DNA from: Woeseiaceae bacterium
Lineage (GTDB): Bacteria > Pseudomonadota > Gammaproteobacteria > Steroidobacterales > Woeseiaceae
NCBI GenBank assembly: GCA_028277185.1
Contig: JANQGQ010000021.1
Coordinates: 1-64,000 of the forward strand
Direction of reading: 5' to 3'
Length of the DNA: 64,000 nucleotides
The stretch's first letter is position 1. Each line of letters starts with the position of its first letter. A program made the translations under genes and the position numbers. Below are positions 34,043-42,452 of this stretch, piece by piece. Below the pieces are notes generated by a model. That model saw nothing but the letters and a program-made list of their open reading frames with translations. It searched no databases and was not told where the DNA came from.

Positions 34043-34756
34043 ATGCAGGCGTCGACGCTAGGCGACCATATCTCCCGCCGGTTCAATAAGGATCTTGAGG
34101 ACGTGCGCAACAACGTCCTCGCCATGGGCGGGCTGGTGGAAGCACAGCTCTCGCGCGCGATCCTCGCGATCGTGAGCGGCGACAGCGAGCTCGGTCTCAA
34201 AGTTGCCAACGACGACTACAAGGTGAACAAGCTCGAGGTCGGCATCGACGAGGAGTGTAGCCGAATCCTCGCGACCCGCTCGCCCGCCGCCAGCGACCTG
34301 CGGCTGATCGTCGCGATCATCAAGACCATCACCGATCTCGAACGTATCGGCGATGAGGCGGAAAAGATCGGCTTCCTTGCAAGCCAGCTTGCGGCGATGG
34401 ACAGACCGTCGGATTCTTACCGTGAACTCAAGTATCTCGGCAATCACGTAGCGGAGATGCTGCGCTCCGCAATGAACGCGTTTGCCCGTCTCGACGTGGA
34501 TGCGGCAATGGAAGTCGTCAAGGAGGACGACCGGGTCGACGAGGAGTACGACGCCATCACCCGGCAGTGCATCACGTTCATGATGGAGGACCCGCGCAGT
34601 ATCCGCCGTTTCATGAACGTAACCTGGGCCGCCCGGTCGCTCGAACGAATCGGTGACCACGCCAAGAATATCTGCGAATATGTAATCTACATGGTGCAGG
34701 GCAGGGACATCCGCCATACCGAAACGCTGGAACACTTCGACCCCGCCGCTGACTAA
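34043..34756 (+). CDS. phoU: PhoU, phosphate signalling protein
   Basis: A 237-residue all-helical protein made of two PhoU repeats. The metal-binding helix motif appears twice: ITDLERIGDEAEKI at about 94-107 and AARSLERIGDHAKNI at about 196-210. PhoU connects the PstSCAB transporter with PhoR so that the kinase is silenced when phosphate is plentiful. In many relatives phoU ends the pst operon; here it follows phoR with its own promoter, while pstSCAB is 1.8 kb away. Confidence 0.95.
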   Translation: MQASTLGDHISRRFNKDLEDVRNNVLAMGGLVEAQLSRAILAIVSGDSELGLKVANDDYKVNKLEVGIDEECSRILATRSPAASDLRLIVAIIKTITDLERIGDEAEKIGFLASQLAAMDRPSDSYRELKYLGNHVAEMLRSAMNAFARLDVDAAMEVVKEDDRVDEEYDAITRQCITFMMEDPRSIRRFMNVTWAARSLERIGDHAKNICEYVIYMVQGRDIRHTETLEHFDPAAD

Positions 34757-34787
34757 GACCATGTCTCGAGCCTGGGTCTGAATCCGC

Positions 34788-35285
34788 ATGAACGCATTTT
34801 CCCCGCGCATCCTGAATTCGGTCGGGTTCCTCGCCTGCGCCGGCCTCATGGCATACGCTCTGTATGCCGAGCACATGCTGTTTCTCGACCCCTGCCCGCT
34901 GTGCTCTTTTCAGCGCCTTGCGGTGATCGTGCTCGGTCTCGTGTTTCTCGCGGCGGCGCTGCACAATCCCGGGCGCCTGGGCGGGCGGATCTATGGGTTT
35001 CTGCTGGCACTCGTAGCGGCATCCGGCGCGGCAATAGCCGCCTGGCACGTGCGGCTGCAGAACCTGCCTCCCGACGAGGTGCCGGCCTGCGGTCCTGGAC
35101 TGGGCTACATACTCGACAACAATACCTTTGGCGAAGCGCTCGCCAAGGTATTCGGCGGATCCGGCGAGTGCGCGACCGTCGACTGGCAGTTCCTGGGTCT
35201 GTCGATGCCCGCCTGGGTACTGGTGTCAACGCTATGCCTCGGCGGCTTTGCGCTGTACGCCAACCTGCGGCGGACAGCCGCTTAG
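34788..35285 (+). CDS. dsbB: DsbB, disulfide bond formation membrane protein
   Basis: A 165-residue protein with four membrane helices (about 10-28, 43-60, 68-87 and 140-160). The redox pairs are Cys36/Cys39 (PCPLC) in the first periplasmic loop and Cys101/Cys128 in the second, all four conserved. It reoxidises DsbA with quinone as acceptor. It is 31 bp after phoU and may be co-transcribed with it; it converges with dapE. Several periplasmic proteins here, including pilins with paired cysteines, would need this pathway. Confidence 0.93.
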   Translation: MNAFSPRILNSVGFLACAGLMAYALYAEHMLFLDPCPLCSFQRLAVIVLGLVFLAAALHNPGRLGGRIYGFLLALVAASGAAIAAWHVRLQNLPPDEVPACGPGLGYILDNNTFGEALAKVFGGSGECATVDWQFLGLSMPAWVLVSTLCLGGFALYANLRRTAA

Positions 35286-35324
35286 GAAGCGACCCCCGCG
35301 CTCCGGCGACCGCTTCTACGCGGG

Positions 35325-36479
35325 TTACGCCAGCAACAGCTCCAGCGTTCGCCGATACATCGCGACCAGCAGCGGCACGTCGGCGATCCGGACGTGCTCG
35401 TTGACTTTGTGGATGGAAGCGTTGACGGGGCCGAGTTCGACGACGTCAACGCCCATCGGGGCAATGAAGCGACCGTCGGAAGTGCCGCCGCCGGTCGACA
35501 GTTCCGGCGTCAGGCCGGCCGTCTCGTGAACCGCTTGCGTGACCGCGTCGATCAGTCGGCCCGGTCGCGTCAGGAAAGGCTCCCCGGACAGGTGCCAGCG
35601 CAGTTCGTAGTCGAGTTCGAAGGAATCGAGGAGCGTCCCGACCCGCTGTCGGAGTGCAGTGTGAGTCCATTCGGTCGAGTAGCGGAAATTGAATCGTGCG
35701 AACAGCTCGCCCGGCGTCACGTTGGGTGCGCCGATGCCGGCGTCGAGCTGTACGACCTGAAAGCTCGTCGGCGGGAAGTGCTCGTTGCCGTCATCCCATA
35801 CGACGTCGTGGAGGGCATTCAGCACCGGCGCGAAGCGCCGGATCGGATTGTCCGCGAGATCCGGATAGGCGACGTGACCCTGAATTCCGCGCACGGTAAG
35901 CAGGCCGCTCAGAGAACCGCGCCGCCCGATCCTGAGCGTGTCGCCGAGCTGCTCGAGGCTCGACGGTTCGCCGACGACGCACCAGTCGATCGACTCGCGA
36001 CGCGCGGCCAGCGTCTCGACGACCTTCAGCGTACCGTCGCGCGCGGGCCCTTCCTCGTCGCTGGTGATCAGGAATGCGATCGACCCGGGGTGATCGGGAA
36101 ACGCGGTGACGAACTGCTCGACCGCAAGCAGCATCGCCGCGAGGCTCGTTTTCATGTCGGCGGCACCGCGGCCGTACAGCAGCCCGTCGCGTCGCACGGG
36201 TTCGAACGGGTCGCTGTTCCAGGCTGACAGGTCGCCGGGCGGCACGACGTCCGTATGTCCGGCAAAGCACAGCACGGGCCCTGCCGTGCCGCGCCGCGCC
36301 CAGAGATTGTCCACCTCGCCGAAACGCATGGGTTCGATGCGGAAGCCGAGTGCCTCGAGCCGTTCGGCAAGCACTGTCTGACAGCCGGCATCGTCGGGGG
36401 TGACGGAAGGCCGCCGGATCAGTTCGGCGAGCAGGGCAATGTCTTCGGTAGGTGCTTCTTTGTCTGCGATTGTCGTCAT
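35325..36479 (-). CDS. dapE: DapE, succinyl-diaminopimelate desuccinylase
   Basis: A 384-residue M20 metallopeptidase-family enzyme of lysine/diaminopimelate synthesis. Metal-site motifs include [27 protein letters not shown] and TSDEEGPA; near the end are [14 protein letters not shown] and [16 protein letters not shown], as in DapE. I chose ATG 36479 because the conserved sequence ([19 protein letters not shown]) starts just after it; the open frame extends 24 codons further. It is separated from dapD and yffB by the inserted pst operon. Confidence 0.93.
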   Translation of the reverse strand: MTTIADKEAPTEDIALLAELIRRPSVTPDDAGCQTVLAERLEALGFRIEPMRFGEVDNLWARRGTAGPVLCFAGHTDVVPPGDLSAWNSDPFEPVRRDGLLYGRGAADMKTSLAAMLLAVEQFVTAFPDHPGSIAFLITSDEEGPARDGTLKVVETLAARRESIDWCVVGEPSSLEQLGDTLRIGRRGSLSGLLTVRGIQGHVAYPDLADNPIRRFAPVLNALHDVVWDDGNEHFPPTSFQVVQLDAGIGAPNVTPGELFARFNFRYSTEWTHTALRQRVGTLLDSFELDYELRWHLSGEPFLTRPGRLIDAVTQAVHETAGLTPELSTGGGTSDGRFIAPMGVDVVELGPVNASIHKVNEHVRIADVPLLVAMYRRTLELLLA

Positions 36480-36601
36480 TCCGGATGCCAAGGGGGTCCT
36501 GTGGTCTGTAGCGCCGGCATTATCCCGTCTTATCTGCAACAATACGATCACAAATCGTTGCTAGGTTCCGCAATAACCCCCGCTTTCGCCGTTACCAGTT
36601 C

Positions 36602-37660
36602 ATGTACAACGATACCCGTTTCCTGCTGTTGTTCGTCGCGCTCGTCGCGTTTGCGCCGCGGGCGGGGCTGGCGCAGTCGGGCCGGGATTACGTCTACATC
36701 GTCGGTTCGTCGACCGTCTACCCGTTCGCGACCGTGGTCGCCGAGCGTTTCGGCCGGGCGTCGAGCTTCCGCACGCCGAAGGTCGAGTCGACCGGTTCGG
36801 GCGGCGGCTTTCGGCTCTTCTGCGACGGCATCGGCGTCGATTACCCGGATATCAGCAACTCGTCGCGCGCGATCAAGGCCTCCGAGTTGTCGGCCTGCGC
36901 GCAGAACGGCGTCACGGAGGTTATCGAGGTCAAGATTGGCTACGACGGTATCGTGTTCGCCAACGCCCTGTCCGCGCCCGATGTCGCGCTGACGCGCCGC
37001 GATATCTACCTCGCGCTTGCCCGCGATGTGCCCGGTGACGTTCCGGGCGAACTGATCGCCAACCCCTACCAGCGGTGGTCCGAAGTGAGGCCCGGCCTGC
37101 CGGATCAGCGCATCGAAGTGCTCGGTCCTCCGCCGACGTCCGGGACGCGCGACGAATTCGTCGAACTCGCGATGGCCGACGGCTGTCGTCAGTTCGATTG
37201 GGTTCGTGAACTGGCGGCCGCGGAGCCGGACCGCCACCGGCGCATCTGCCAGACGCTGCGCGACGACGGTGCGTTCGTTCAGACCGGCGAAAACGACAAT
37301 CTGATCGTGCAAAAGCTCGAAGCGAATCCGCGGGCGTTCGGCATTTTCGGCTTCAGCTTTCTCGACCAGAACTTCGACAAGGTCAAGGCCGCGACGATCG
37401 ACGGCGTTCTGCCGACATTCGACGCGATTGCCGACGGACGCTATCCGATTTCCCGGCCGCTGTACTTCTATATCAAGAAAGCCCATGTCGGCATGATTCC
37501 GGGCCTCGAACGGTTTCTCGTCGAGCTGACGCACGAGCGCACCCTCGGCGAAGAAGGTTATCTCGTCGATCGCGGCCTGATACCCCTGCCGGCCGCCGAG
37601 CGCGAGAGCGGCGAAGCCGCGGTGTCGGCTCTCGAGGTATTGCCGCTGGCCGGAAAGTAA
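36602..37660 (+). CDS. pstS: PstS, periplasmic phosphate-binding protein
   Basis: A 352-residue protein with a signal peptide (about 1-24, ending AGLAQ). Phosphate-contacting segments include VGSSTVYPFA, VESTGSGGGFRLFC, NSSRAIKASE and PPTSGTRDEFVE. This PstS subtype, with GSSTVYPFA near the N-terminus, is common in marine and environmental proteobacteria. It is the first gene of the pstSCAB operon. The 122 bp shared with divergent dapE carries an inverted repeat (ACGAT at 36544-36548, ATCGT at 36554-36558), but no clear Pho box. Confidence 0.93.
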   Translation: MYNDTRFLLLFVALVAFAPRAGLAQSGRDYVYIVGSSTVYPFATVVAERFGRASSFRTPKVESTGSGGGFRLFCDGIGVDYPDISNSSRAIKASELSACAQNGVTEVIEVKIGYDGIVFANALSAPDVALTRRDIYLALARDVPGDVPGELIANPYQRWSEVRPGLPDQRIEVLGPPPTSGTRDEFVELAMADGCRQFDWVRELAAAEPDRHRRICQTLRDDGAFVQTGENDNLIVQKLEANPRAFGIFGFSFLDQNFDKVKAATIDGVLPTFDAIADGRYPISRPLYFYIKKAHVGMIPGLERFLVELTHERTLGEEGYLVDRGLIPLPAAERESGEAAVSALEVLPLAGK

Positions 37661-37717
37661 GCGCTCCGCCTCGCGGCCGGCTGCCTCGACTGGCGGCGCA
37701 TCGCGGCACACGGCAAG

Positions 37718-39112
37718 ATGCGCCGTGTTATGGACCTCACGAGCATACTGTTGCTGCTGGCGGGCCTCGCCGTCGGAGCGTTCCTGTTCGGCCGCTCCCG
37801 GGCCCAGGCGCTGGGCGGCGGCGTCGGTGCCGCCCGGAATCTGCATTCGCTCCCTGACTACTATGGCTACTTCGCGGCGCTGTGTGCGGTGCTGCCGCCT
37901 CTCATGGTGTTGACGCTATGGGCAGCGTTCGAGGAGCGCGTCGTGTTGGCACTGCTGGCAAACGGTCTGCCCGACCACCTGCAGGCTCTCTCGCCGGGGC
38001 AGCTCGACTTGTTTCTGAACTCCGTGCGCAATGCGGCGTCCGCGGCCTCGGTGCCCGCCGATCCGGTGCTGGCGGCCGCTACCGACGAATACTTAAGCCT
38101 CGGCCGCTCGAGCCGCTGGCTGCTGTCGGGTCTGGCGGTCGTCCTGGGCGCCGGCGGAGTTGCAGCGGCGTGGCGCAGCATTCATCCGGCGTTTCGGGCT
38201 CGCAATCGGGTCGAAACCGCGATCCGCTGGTTCCTCATCGCGGCATCGGGCGTCGCCGTGCTCACGACCGTAGGGATCCTGCTGGCCGTGTCGTTCGAGG
38301 CACTGCGGTTCTTCCGCGACGTTTCCCTGAGCGAATTCCTGTTCGGTACGACCTGGTCGCCGCAGGCCGCGATCCGCGACGATCAGATCGGCTCGGCCGG
38401 TCGTTTCGGCATGCTGCCGCTCTTGTCCGGTACGCTGCTGATAGCCGTGATCGCCATGGCCGTGGCGATACCGGTCGGGATTCTGAGCGCGATGTACACA
38501 GCCGAGTACGCCTCGACGCGAGTTCGCGCGCTTGCTCGACCCGTCCTCGAGATCCTGGCGGGCATTCCGACGGTGGTGTACGGCTTCTTCGCCGTGCTCA
38601 TGGTCGCCCCGTGGATACGCACGATCGGCGAGTCCCTCGGTCTCAACGTGGCGGCCGAGAGTGCGCTGGCAGCCGGACTGGTCATGGGTTTCATGATCGT
38701 TCCGCTGGTTTCGTCGCTGTCGGACGAGGCGATTCGGGCGGTGCCGGCGAGTATTCGTGAGGGCGCCGAGGCGCTCGGAGCGACCCGGTCGGAGATTGCG
38801 CTGGATATCGTGCTGCCGGCGGCGATGCCAGGTATCGTCGGCGGCATTCTGCTGGCGGTTTCGCGGGCCATCGGCGAAACGATGATCGTCGTCATGGCGG
38901 CGGGTCTCGCGGCAAACCTGAGCTTCAATCCGCTCGAGTCCGTCACAACGGTAACCGTGCAGATCACCACGCTGCTGGTCGGCGATCAGGAGTTCGACTC
39001 GGCGCGCACGCTTGCCGCCTTCGCGCTCGGTCTGGTCCTGTTCATTATCACGATGCTGCTCAATGTCGTCGGGCTCGGATACGTGCGCCGTTACCGGGAG
39101 CGTTATGAATAG
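37718..39112 (+). CDS. pstC: PstC, phosphate ABC transporter permease (long form)
   Basis: A 464-residue permease, about 150 residues longer than E. coli PstC because of an N-terminal extension with extra membrane helices (about 5-22, 47-66 and 125-145). The transport domain from about 230 has the EAA-type loop REGAEALGATRSEIALDIVLP and the typical ARPVLEILAGIPTVVYGFFA. The start is ATG 37718 or ATG 37730, neither with a strong ribosome site. It overlaps pstA by 8 bp. The long form is known in other proteobacteria. Confidence 0.92.
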   Translation: MRRVMDLTSILLLLAGLAVGAFLFGRSRAQALGGGVGAARNLHSLPDYYGYFAALCAVLPPLMVLTLWAAFEERVVLALLANGLPDHLQALSPGQLDLFLNSVRNAASAASVPADPVLAAATDEYLSLGRSSRWLLSGLAVVLGAGGVAAAWRSIHPAFRARNRVETAIRWFLIAASGVAVLTTVGILLAVSFEALRFFRDVSLSEFLFGTTWSPQAAIRDDQIGSAGRFGMLPLLSGTLLIAVIAMAVAIPVGILSAMYTAEYASTRVRALARPVLEILAGIPTVVYGFFAVLMVAPWIRTIGESLGLNVAAESALAAGLVMGFMIVPLVSSLSDEAIRAVPASIREGAEALGATRSEIALDIVLPAAMPGIVGGILLAVSRAIGETMIVVMAAGLAANLSFNPLESVTTVTVQITTLLVGDQEFDSARTLAAFALGLVLFIITMLLNVVGLGYVRRYRERYE

Positions 39113-40349
39113 GGTAGTGGAGTCGCGGCTGCGGCGGCGCCACCGTCGGGAAAGGACGTTCAGGGGCTTGTGCGTCGCAAGTGTTCTCGTCGCCGCTCTG
39201 TTTCTTCTCGTCATTCTCGGCAGCCTGTTCAGGCAGGGGGCTTCGGCATTCACGCAGACGCGGATATCGCTGCCGGTGCCTGCAATGCTGCCCGCCGGCG
39301 ATTTGCCGGATTCCGGCGCCATGGACTACGACGCCGCCGTGCTCGATGCGCTTGCCGCCTTGCTTGCCATTGACCCGGACCGTGCGGAGCGGCGCGAGCT
39401 GCGGCAACTCGTGAGCATCGACGCCGCGTTTGTACTGCGCGACTACGTCGAATCGTCTCCCGGACGAGTCGTTTCGGACGCGTCGGTGAGAGTGCCCGCG
39501 TCGGCAAAGGTCGATATGGCAATCAAGGGAGAGTTCGATCGAACGGCTGCAAGCGACAGGCGGCCGTTGAGTGACCTGCAGATCGACTGGATCGACCGGC
39601 TCGTCGAACTGGGCGCTATCGAGCGGACCTTCAACACGGCGTTGTTCACCAACGGCGATTCGCGCGAGCCGGAGCTGGCCGGAATTCGCGCGGCGCTGAT
39701 GGGCTCGGTACTGATGCTGCTGATTACGCTGGCGGTAGCGTTCCCGATTGGGGTTGCCGCCGCCGTGTATCTCGAGGAGTTCGCACCGCGCCGCGCCTGG
39801 ATCCGGCTTCTGGAGCTCAGTATCAACAACCTGGCTGCGGTACCGTCGATCGTTTTCGGACTCCTCGGGCTCGTGGTTCTGATCGACTGGCTGGGCATGC
39901 CGCGGTCGGCGCCTCTCGTCGGCGGGCTGGTGCTGGCGCTCCTGACCCTGCCCGTGATCGTCATCTCGTCACGGTCGGCTATCCGTGCCGTGCCGACATC
40001 GATTCGCGAGGCGTCCCTCGGTCTTGGTGCGTCGAGAATGCAGGTCGTGTCGCACCATGTCCTGCCGCAGGCAATGCCGGCCATCGTGACCGGAACGATT
40101 ATCGGCCTGAGCCGCGCGTTCGGTGAGACGGCGCCTCTGTTGATGATCGGTATGGTGGCGTTTATCGTTGACGTGCCGAGCGGCGTAACGGATCCGGCAA
40201 CGGCTTTGCCCGTGCAGATCTATCTTTGGGCCGACAGTCCGGAACGCGCGTTCGCTGAGCGAACGTCCGCAGCGATTCTCGTATTGCTCGGGTTTCTGCT
40301 GTCGATGAATCTGCTGGCGGCGGCCATCCGGCGGAAAGTAGAGAAATAG
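39105..40349 (+). CDS. pstA: PstA, phosphate ABC transporter permease (long form)
   Basis: A 414-residue permease. After the first membrane helix (about 20-40) there is a periplasmic insert of about 150 residues before the five-helix transport domain that starts near 190. The EAA loop reads [28 protein letters not shown] 39105, with GGGAG upstream and an 8-bp overlap with pstC, is the likely start. The large loop is found in PstA of many non-enteric proteobacteria and is not unique. Confidence 0.92.
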   Translation: MNRVVESRLRRRHRRERTFRGLCVASVLVAALFLLVILGSLFRQGASAFTQTRISLPVPAMLPAGDLPDSGAMDYDAAVLDALAALLAIDPDRAERRELRQLVSIDAAFVLRDYVESSPGRVVSDASVRVPASAKVDMAIKGEFDRTAASDRRPLSDLQIDWIDRLVELGAIERTFNTALFTNGDSREPELAGIRAALMGSVLMLLITLAVAFPIGVAAAVYLEEFAPRRAWIRLLELSINNLAAVPSIVFGLLGLVVLIDWLGMPRSAPLVGGLVLALLTLPVIVISSRSAIRAVPTSIREASLGLGASRMQVVSHHVLPQAMPAIVTGTIIGLSRAFGETAPLLMIGMVAFIVDVPSGVTDPATALPVQIYLWADSPERAFAERTSAAILVLLGFLLSMNLLAAAIRRKVEK

Positions 40350-40365
40350 CAGGACAGGACGACCT

Positions 40366-41205
40366 TTGCGCACCCCATCGAAAGCAAACGACGTTGCCGC
40401 GGACGCGGGCGGCGGGCCTGAGTTTCCGGTTGGCGATCCTTCGGCTCCCGATCCGTGCATCCAGATTCGCGACCTCAATGCGTGGTATGGAGACATCCAC
40501 GCGCTCTGCGACGTTGGCTTCGAGATCGGGCACGGAGAGGTACTCGCGCTGATCGGTCCGTCAGGTTGTGGCAAGACCACGCTGTTGCGCTGTCTCAATC
40601 GGCTGAATGACGCCGTCGAGGACGCGCGGGTTACGGGCGAGGTGACCCTCGACGGCCAGAACATCTACTCCGGATCGGTTGACCCGGTCGCGCTGCGGGC
40701 ACGTGTCGGTATGGTTTTTCAGAAGCCGAATCCGTTTCCAAAGAGCATCTACGACAACGTTGCGTATGGCGCGCGCATTCACGGGCTGGCAAGCGACCGT
40801 GCGGAACTCGACGAGATCGTCCACACGAGTCTCGAACGTGTCGGCCTGCTGAAGGAAGTGCGCGCGCGGCTGGACGAGCCGGGGACGGATCTGTCAGGAG
40901 GCCAGCAGCAGCGTTTGTGCATAGCACGAACGATCGCCGTCGATCCGGAGGTGATACTGATGGATGAGCCCTGCTCGGCGCTCGATCCGATTGCGACGGC
41001 AAAGATCGAAGACCTGATCGACGAACTTTCCGCCGAGTATGTAATCGTGATCGTGACGCACTCGATGCAGCAGGCTGCCAGGGTATCCAATCGCGTCGCG
41101 TACATGAATCAGGGGCAGCTTGTCGAAGTCGGGGAAACCGACCGGATATTCACCAACCCGCTGCACAAGCTGACCGAGGACTACATCACCGGACGTATCG
41201 GCTAG
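40366..41205 (+). CDS. pstB: PstB, phosphate ABC transporter ATPase
   Basis: A 279-residue ATPase with Walker [14 protein letters not shown]-loop [11 protein letters not shown], signature [14 protein letters not shown], Walker [14 protein letters not shown] and switch His in [10 protein letters not shown]. The sequence [12 protein letters not shown] after the Q-loop is typical of PstB. The start appears to be TTG 40366 preceded by AGGACAGG; the first 35 residues are a poorly conserved extension. It ends the operon and converges with yffB. Confidence 0.94.
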   Translation: MRTPSKANDVAADAGGGPEFPVGDPSAPDPCIQIRDLNAWYGDIHALCDVGFEIGHGEVLALIGPSGCGKTTLLRCLNRLNDAVEDARVTGEVTLDGQNIYSGSVDPVALRARVGMVFQKPNPFPKSIYDNVAYGARIHGLASDRAELDEIVHTSLERVGLLKEVRARLDEPGTDLSGGQQQRLCIARTIAVDPEVILMDEPCSALDPIATAKIEDLIDELSAEYVIVIVTHSMQQAARVSNRVAYMNQGQLVEVGETDRIFTNPLHKLTEDYITGRIG

Positions 41206-41248
41206 TAGCCTCGACGCCACCGATTCGGCGGTCACGGCCTACCGGGTA

Positions 41249-41614
41249 TCAGTAGTTGACGAGTTGTCTTCCCTTCAGGAAGTCCGCGAAGCGCTGTTCG
41301 GAAAAGCCAACCGCGAAGAAGCGCTCGGCTTCGAACACCGGTCGCTTCATCAGCGTTGGCTGGTCGATCATCGTCGCAAAGGCCTTGTTGCGGGTCATGC
41401 CGTTGCGATCGGCGTCCGGGATCTTTCGCCACGTCAGGCTCTGACGGTTTACGAGCTTCTCCCATGCTATGCGGTCGGACCAGCGCTCCAGCATCTGGAT
41501 GTCGAGTCCGTCGCCCCGAACGTCGTGAAAGCGGTGTTCGATACCCCTGGCGGTGAGATACTTGAGCGCCTTGCGGCAGGTATCGCAGCTCTTGATGCCG
41601 TAAACGGTAAGCAT
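41249..41614 (-). CDS. yffB: YffB/Spx-family ArsC-like protein
   Basis: A 121-residue thioredoxin-fold protein with GIKSCDTCRKALKYL at the N-terminus (Cys10 and Cys13, a CxxC where many relatives have one cysteine) and LMKRPV near residue 88. This is the arsenate-reductase-like YffB/Spx family, whose members lie beside dapD or dapE in many gammaproteobacteria, as here (7 bp after dapD). Its biochemical role is not established; true arsenate reduction is doubtful. Confidence 0.85.
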   Translation of the reverse strand: MLTVYGIKSCDTCRKALKYLTARGIEHRFHDVRGDGLDIQMLERWSDRIAWEKLVNRQSLTWRKIPDADRNGMTRNKAFATMIDQPTLMKRPVFEAERFFAVGFSEQRFADFLKGRQLVNY

Positions 41615-41621
41615 GGGGGGG

Positions 41622-42434
41622 TCACTCCGCGTTTCTGAGCAACTCGTTGATGCCGGTCTTCGCGCGCGTCTTTGCGTCCACGCGTTTCACGATGACGGCG
41701 CAGTACAGCGAGTAGCGGCCGTCGTTCGACGGCAGGCTTCCGGGAACGACGACCGAGCCCGCCGGCACGCGGCCGTAGTGCGTCGTGCCGCTCTCGCGAT
41801 CGTAGATCCGCGTACTCTGGCCAATGTATACGCCCATCGACACGACCGAACCTTCCTCGACGATGACGCCCTCGACGATTTCGGAGCGGGCGCCGATGAA
41901 GCAGTCGTCCTCGATGATCGTCGGCGCGGCCTGCACCGGCTCCAGCACGCCGCCAATGCCGACGCCGCCGGACAGATGCACGTTGGCGCCGATCTGGACG
42001 CAGCTTCCGACGGTAGCCCACGTGTCCACCATCGTGCCGCTGCCGATATAGGCGCCGATGTTGACGTAGCTCGGCATCAGGACGACGTCGTCCGCAACGT
42101 ACGCTCCGCGGCGGACGGTCGCATCCGGTACGACTCTGACGCCGTCGCGCCGGAAGTCTGCATCGTCGTAGCCTGCATACTTCAGCGGTACCTTGTCGAA
42201 GTATCGGGTGTGCCCCGCGTCCACGACGCGATTCTCATTGAGGCGGAATGAGAGCAGGACCGCTTTCTTCAGCCACTGGTGTACGTGCCACGCGCCGTCC
42301 AGTTTTTCGGCAACACGAAGCGTGCCGTTGTCGAGCAGCGACAATGCTTCGCCGACTGCATCCTTGAGTGCGCTCGTGTCGTCCGGGATTCCGCTGTCGA
42401 AGGCGGTCTCGATCATCTCTTGCGTGTTTTGCAT
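41622..42434 (-). CDS. dapD: DapD, tetrahydrodipicolinate N-succinyltransferase
   Basis: A 270-residue left-handed beta-helix acyltransferase. Hexapeptide repeats run from about 108 to 230 ([55 protein letters not shown]), and the N-terminal helical domain is as in E. coli DapD. It makes N-succinyl-2-amino-6-ketopimelate in the succinylase branch that DapE later completes. It lies between glnD (18 bp) and yffB (7 bp). Confidence 0.95.
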   Translation of the reverse strand: MQNTQEMIETAFDSGIPDDTSALKDAVGEALSLLDNGTLRVAEKLDGAWHVHQWLKKAVLLSFRLNENRVVDAGHTRYFDKVPLKYAGYDDADFRRDGVRVVPDATVRRGAYVADDVVLMPSYVNIGAYIGSGTMVDTWATVGSCVQIGANVHLSGGVGIGGVLEPVQAAPTIIEDDCFIGARSEIVEGVIVEEGSVVSMGVYIGQSTRIYDRESGTTHYGRVPAGSVVVPGSLPSNDGRYSLYCAVIVKRVDAKTRAKTGINELLRNAE

Positions 42435-42452
42435 AGGTCTGTTGTTCTTCTG

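Noticed and set aside
36544-36558. ACGAT-N5-ATCGT inverted repeat between dapE and pstS
   Set aside because: Five-bp arms are too short to distinguish from chance, and it is not a Pho box.
37718-40349. Extra-long PstC and PstA as novel fusions
   Set aside because: Long PstC/PstA forms with added N-terminal or periplasmic segments are widespread in proteobacteria.
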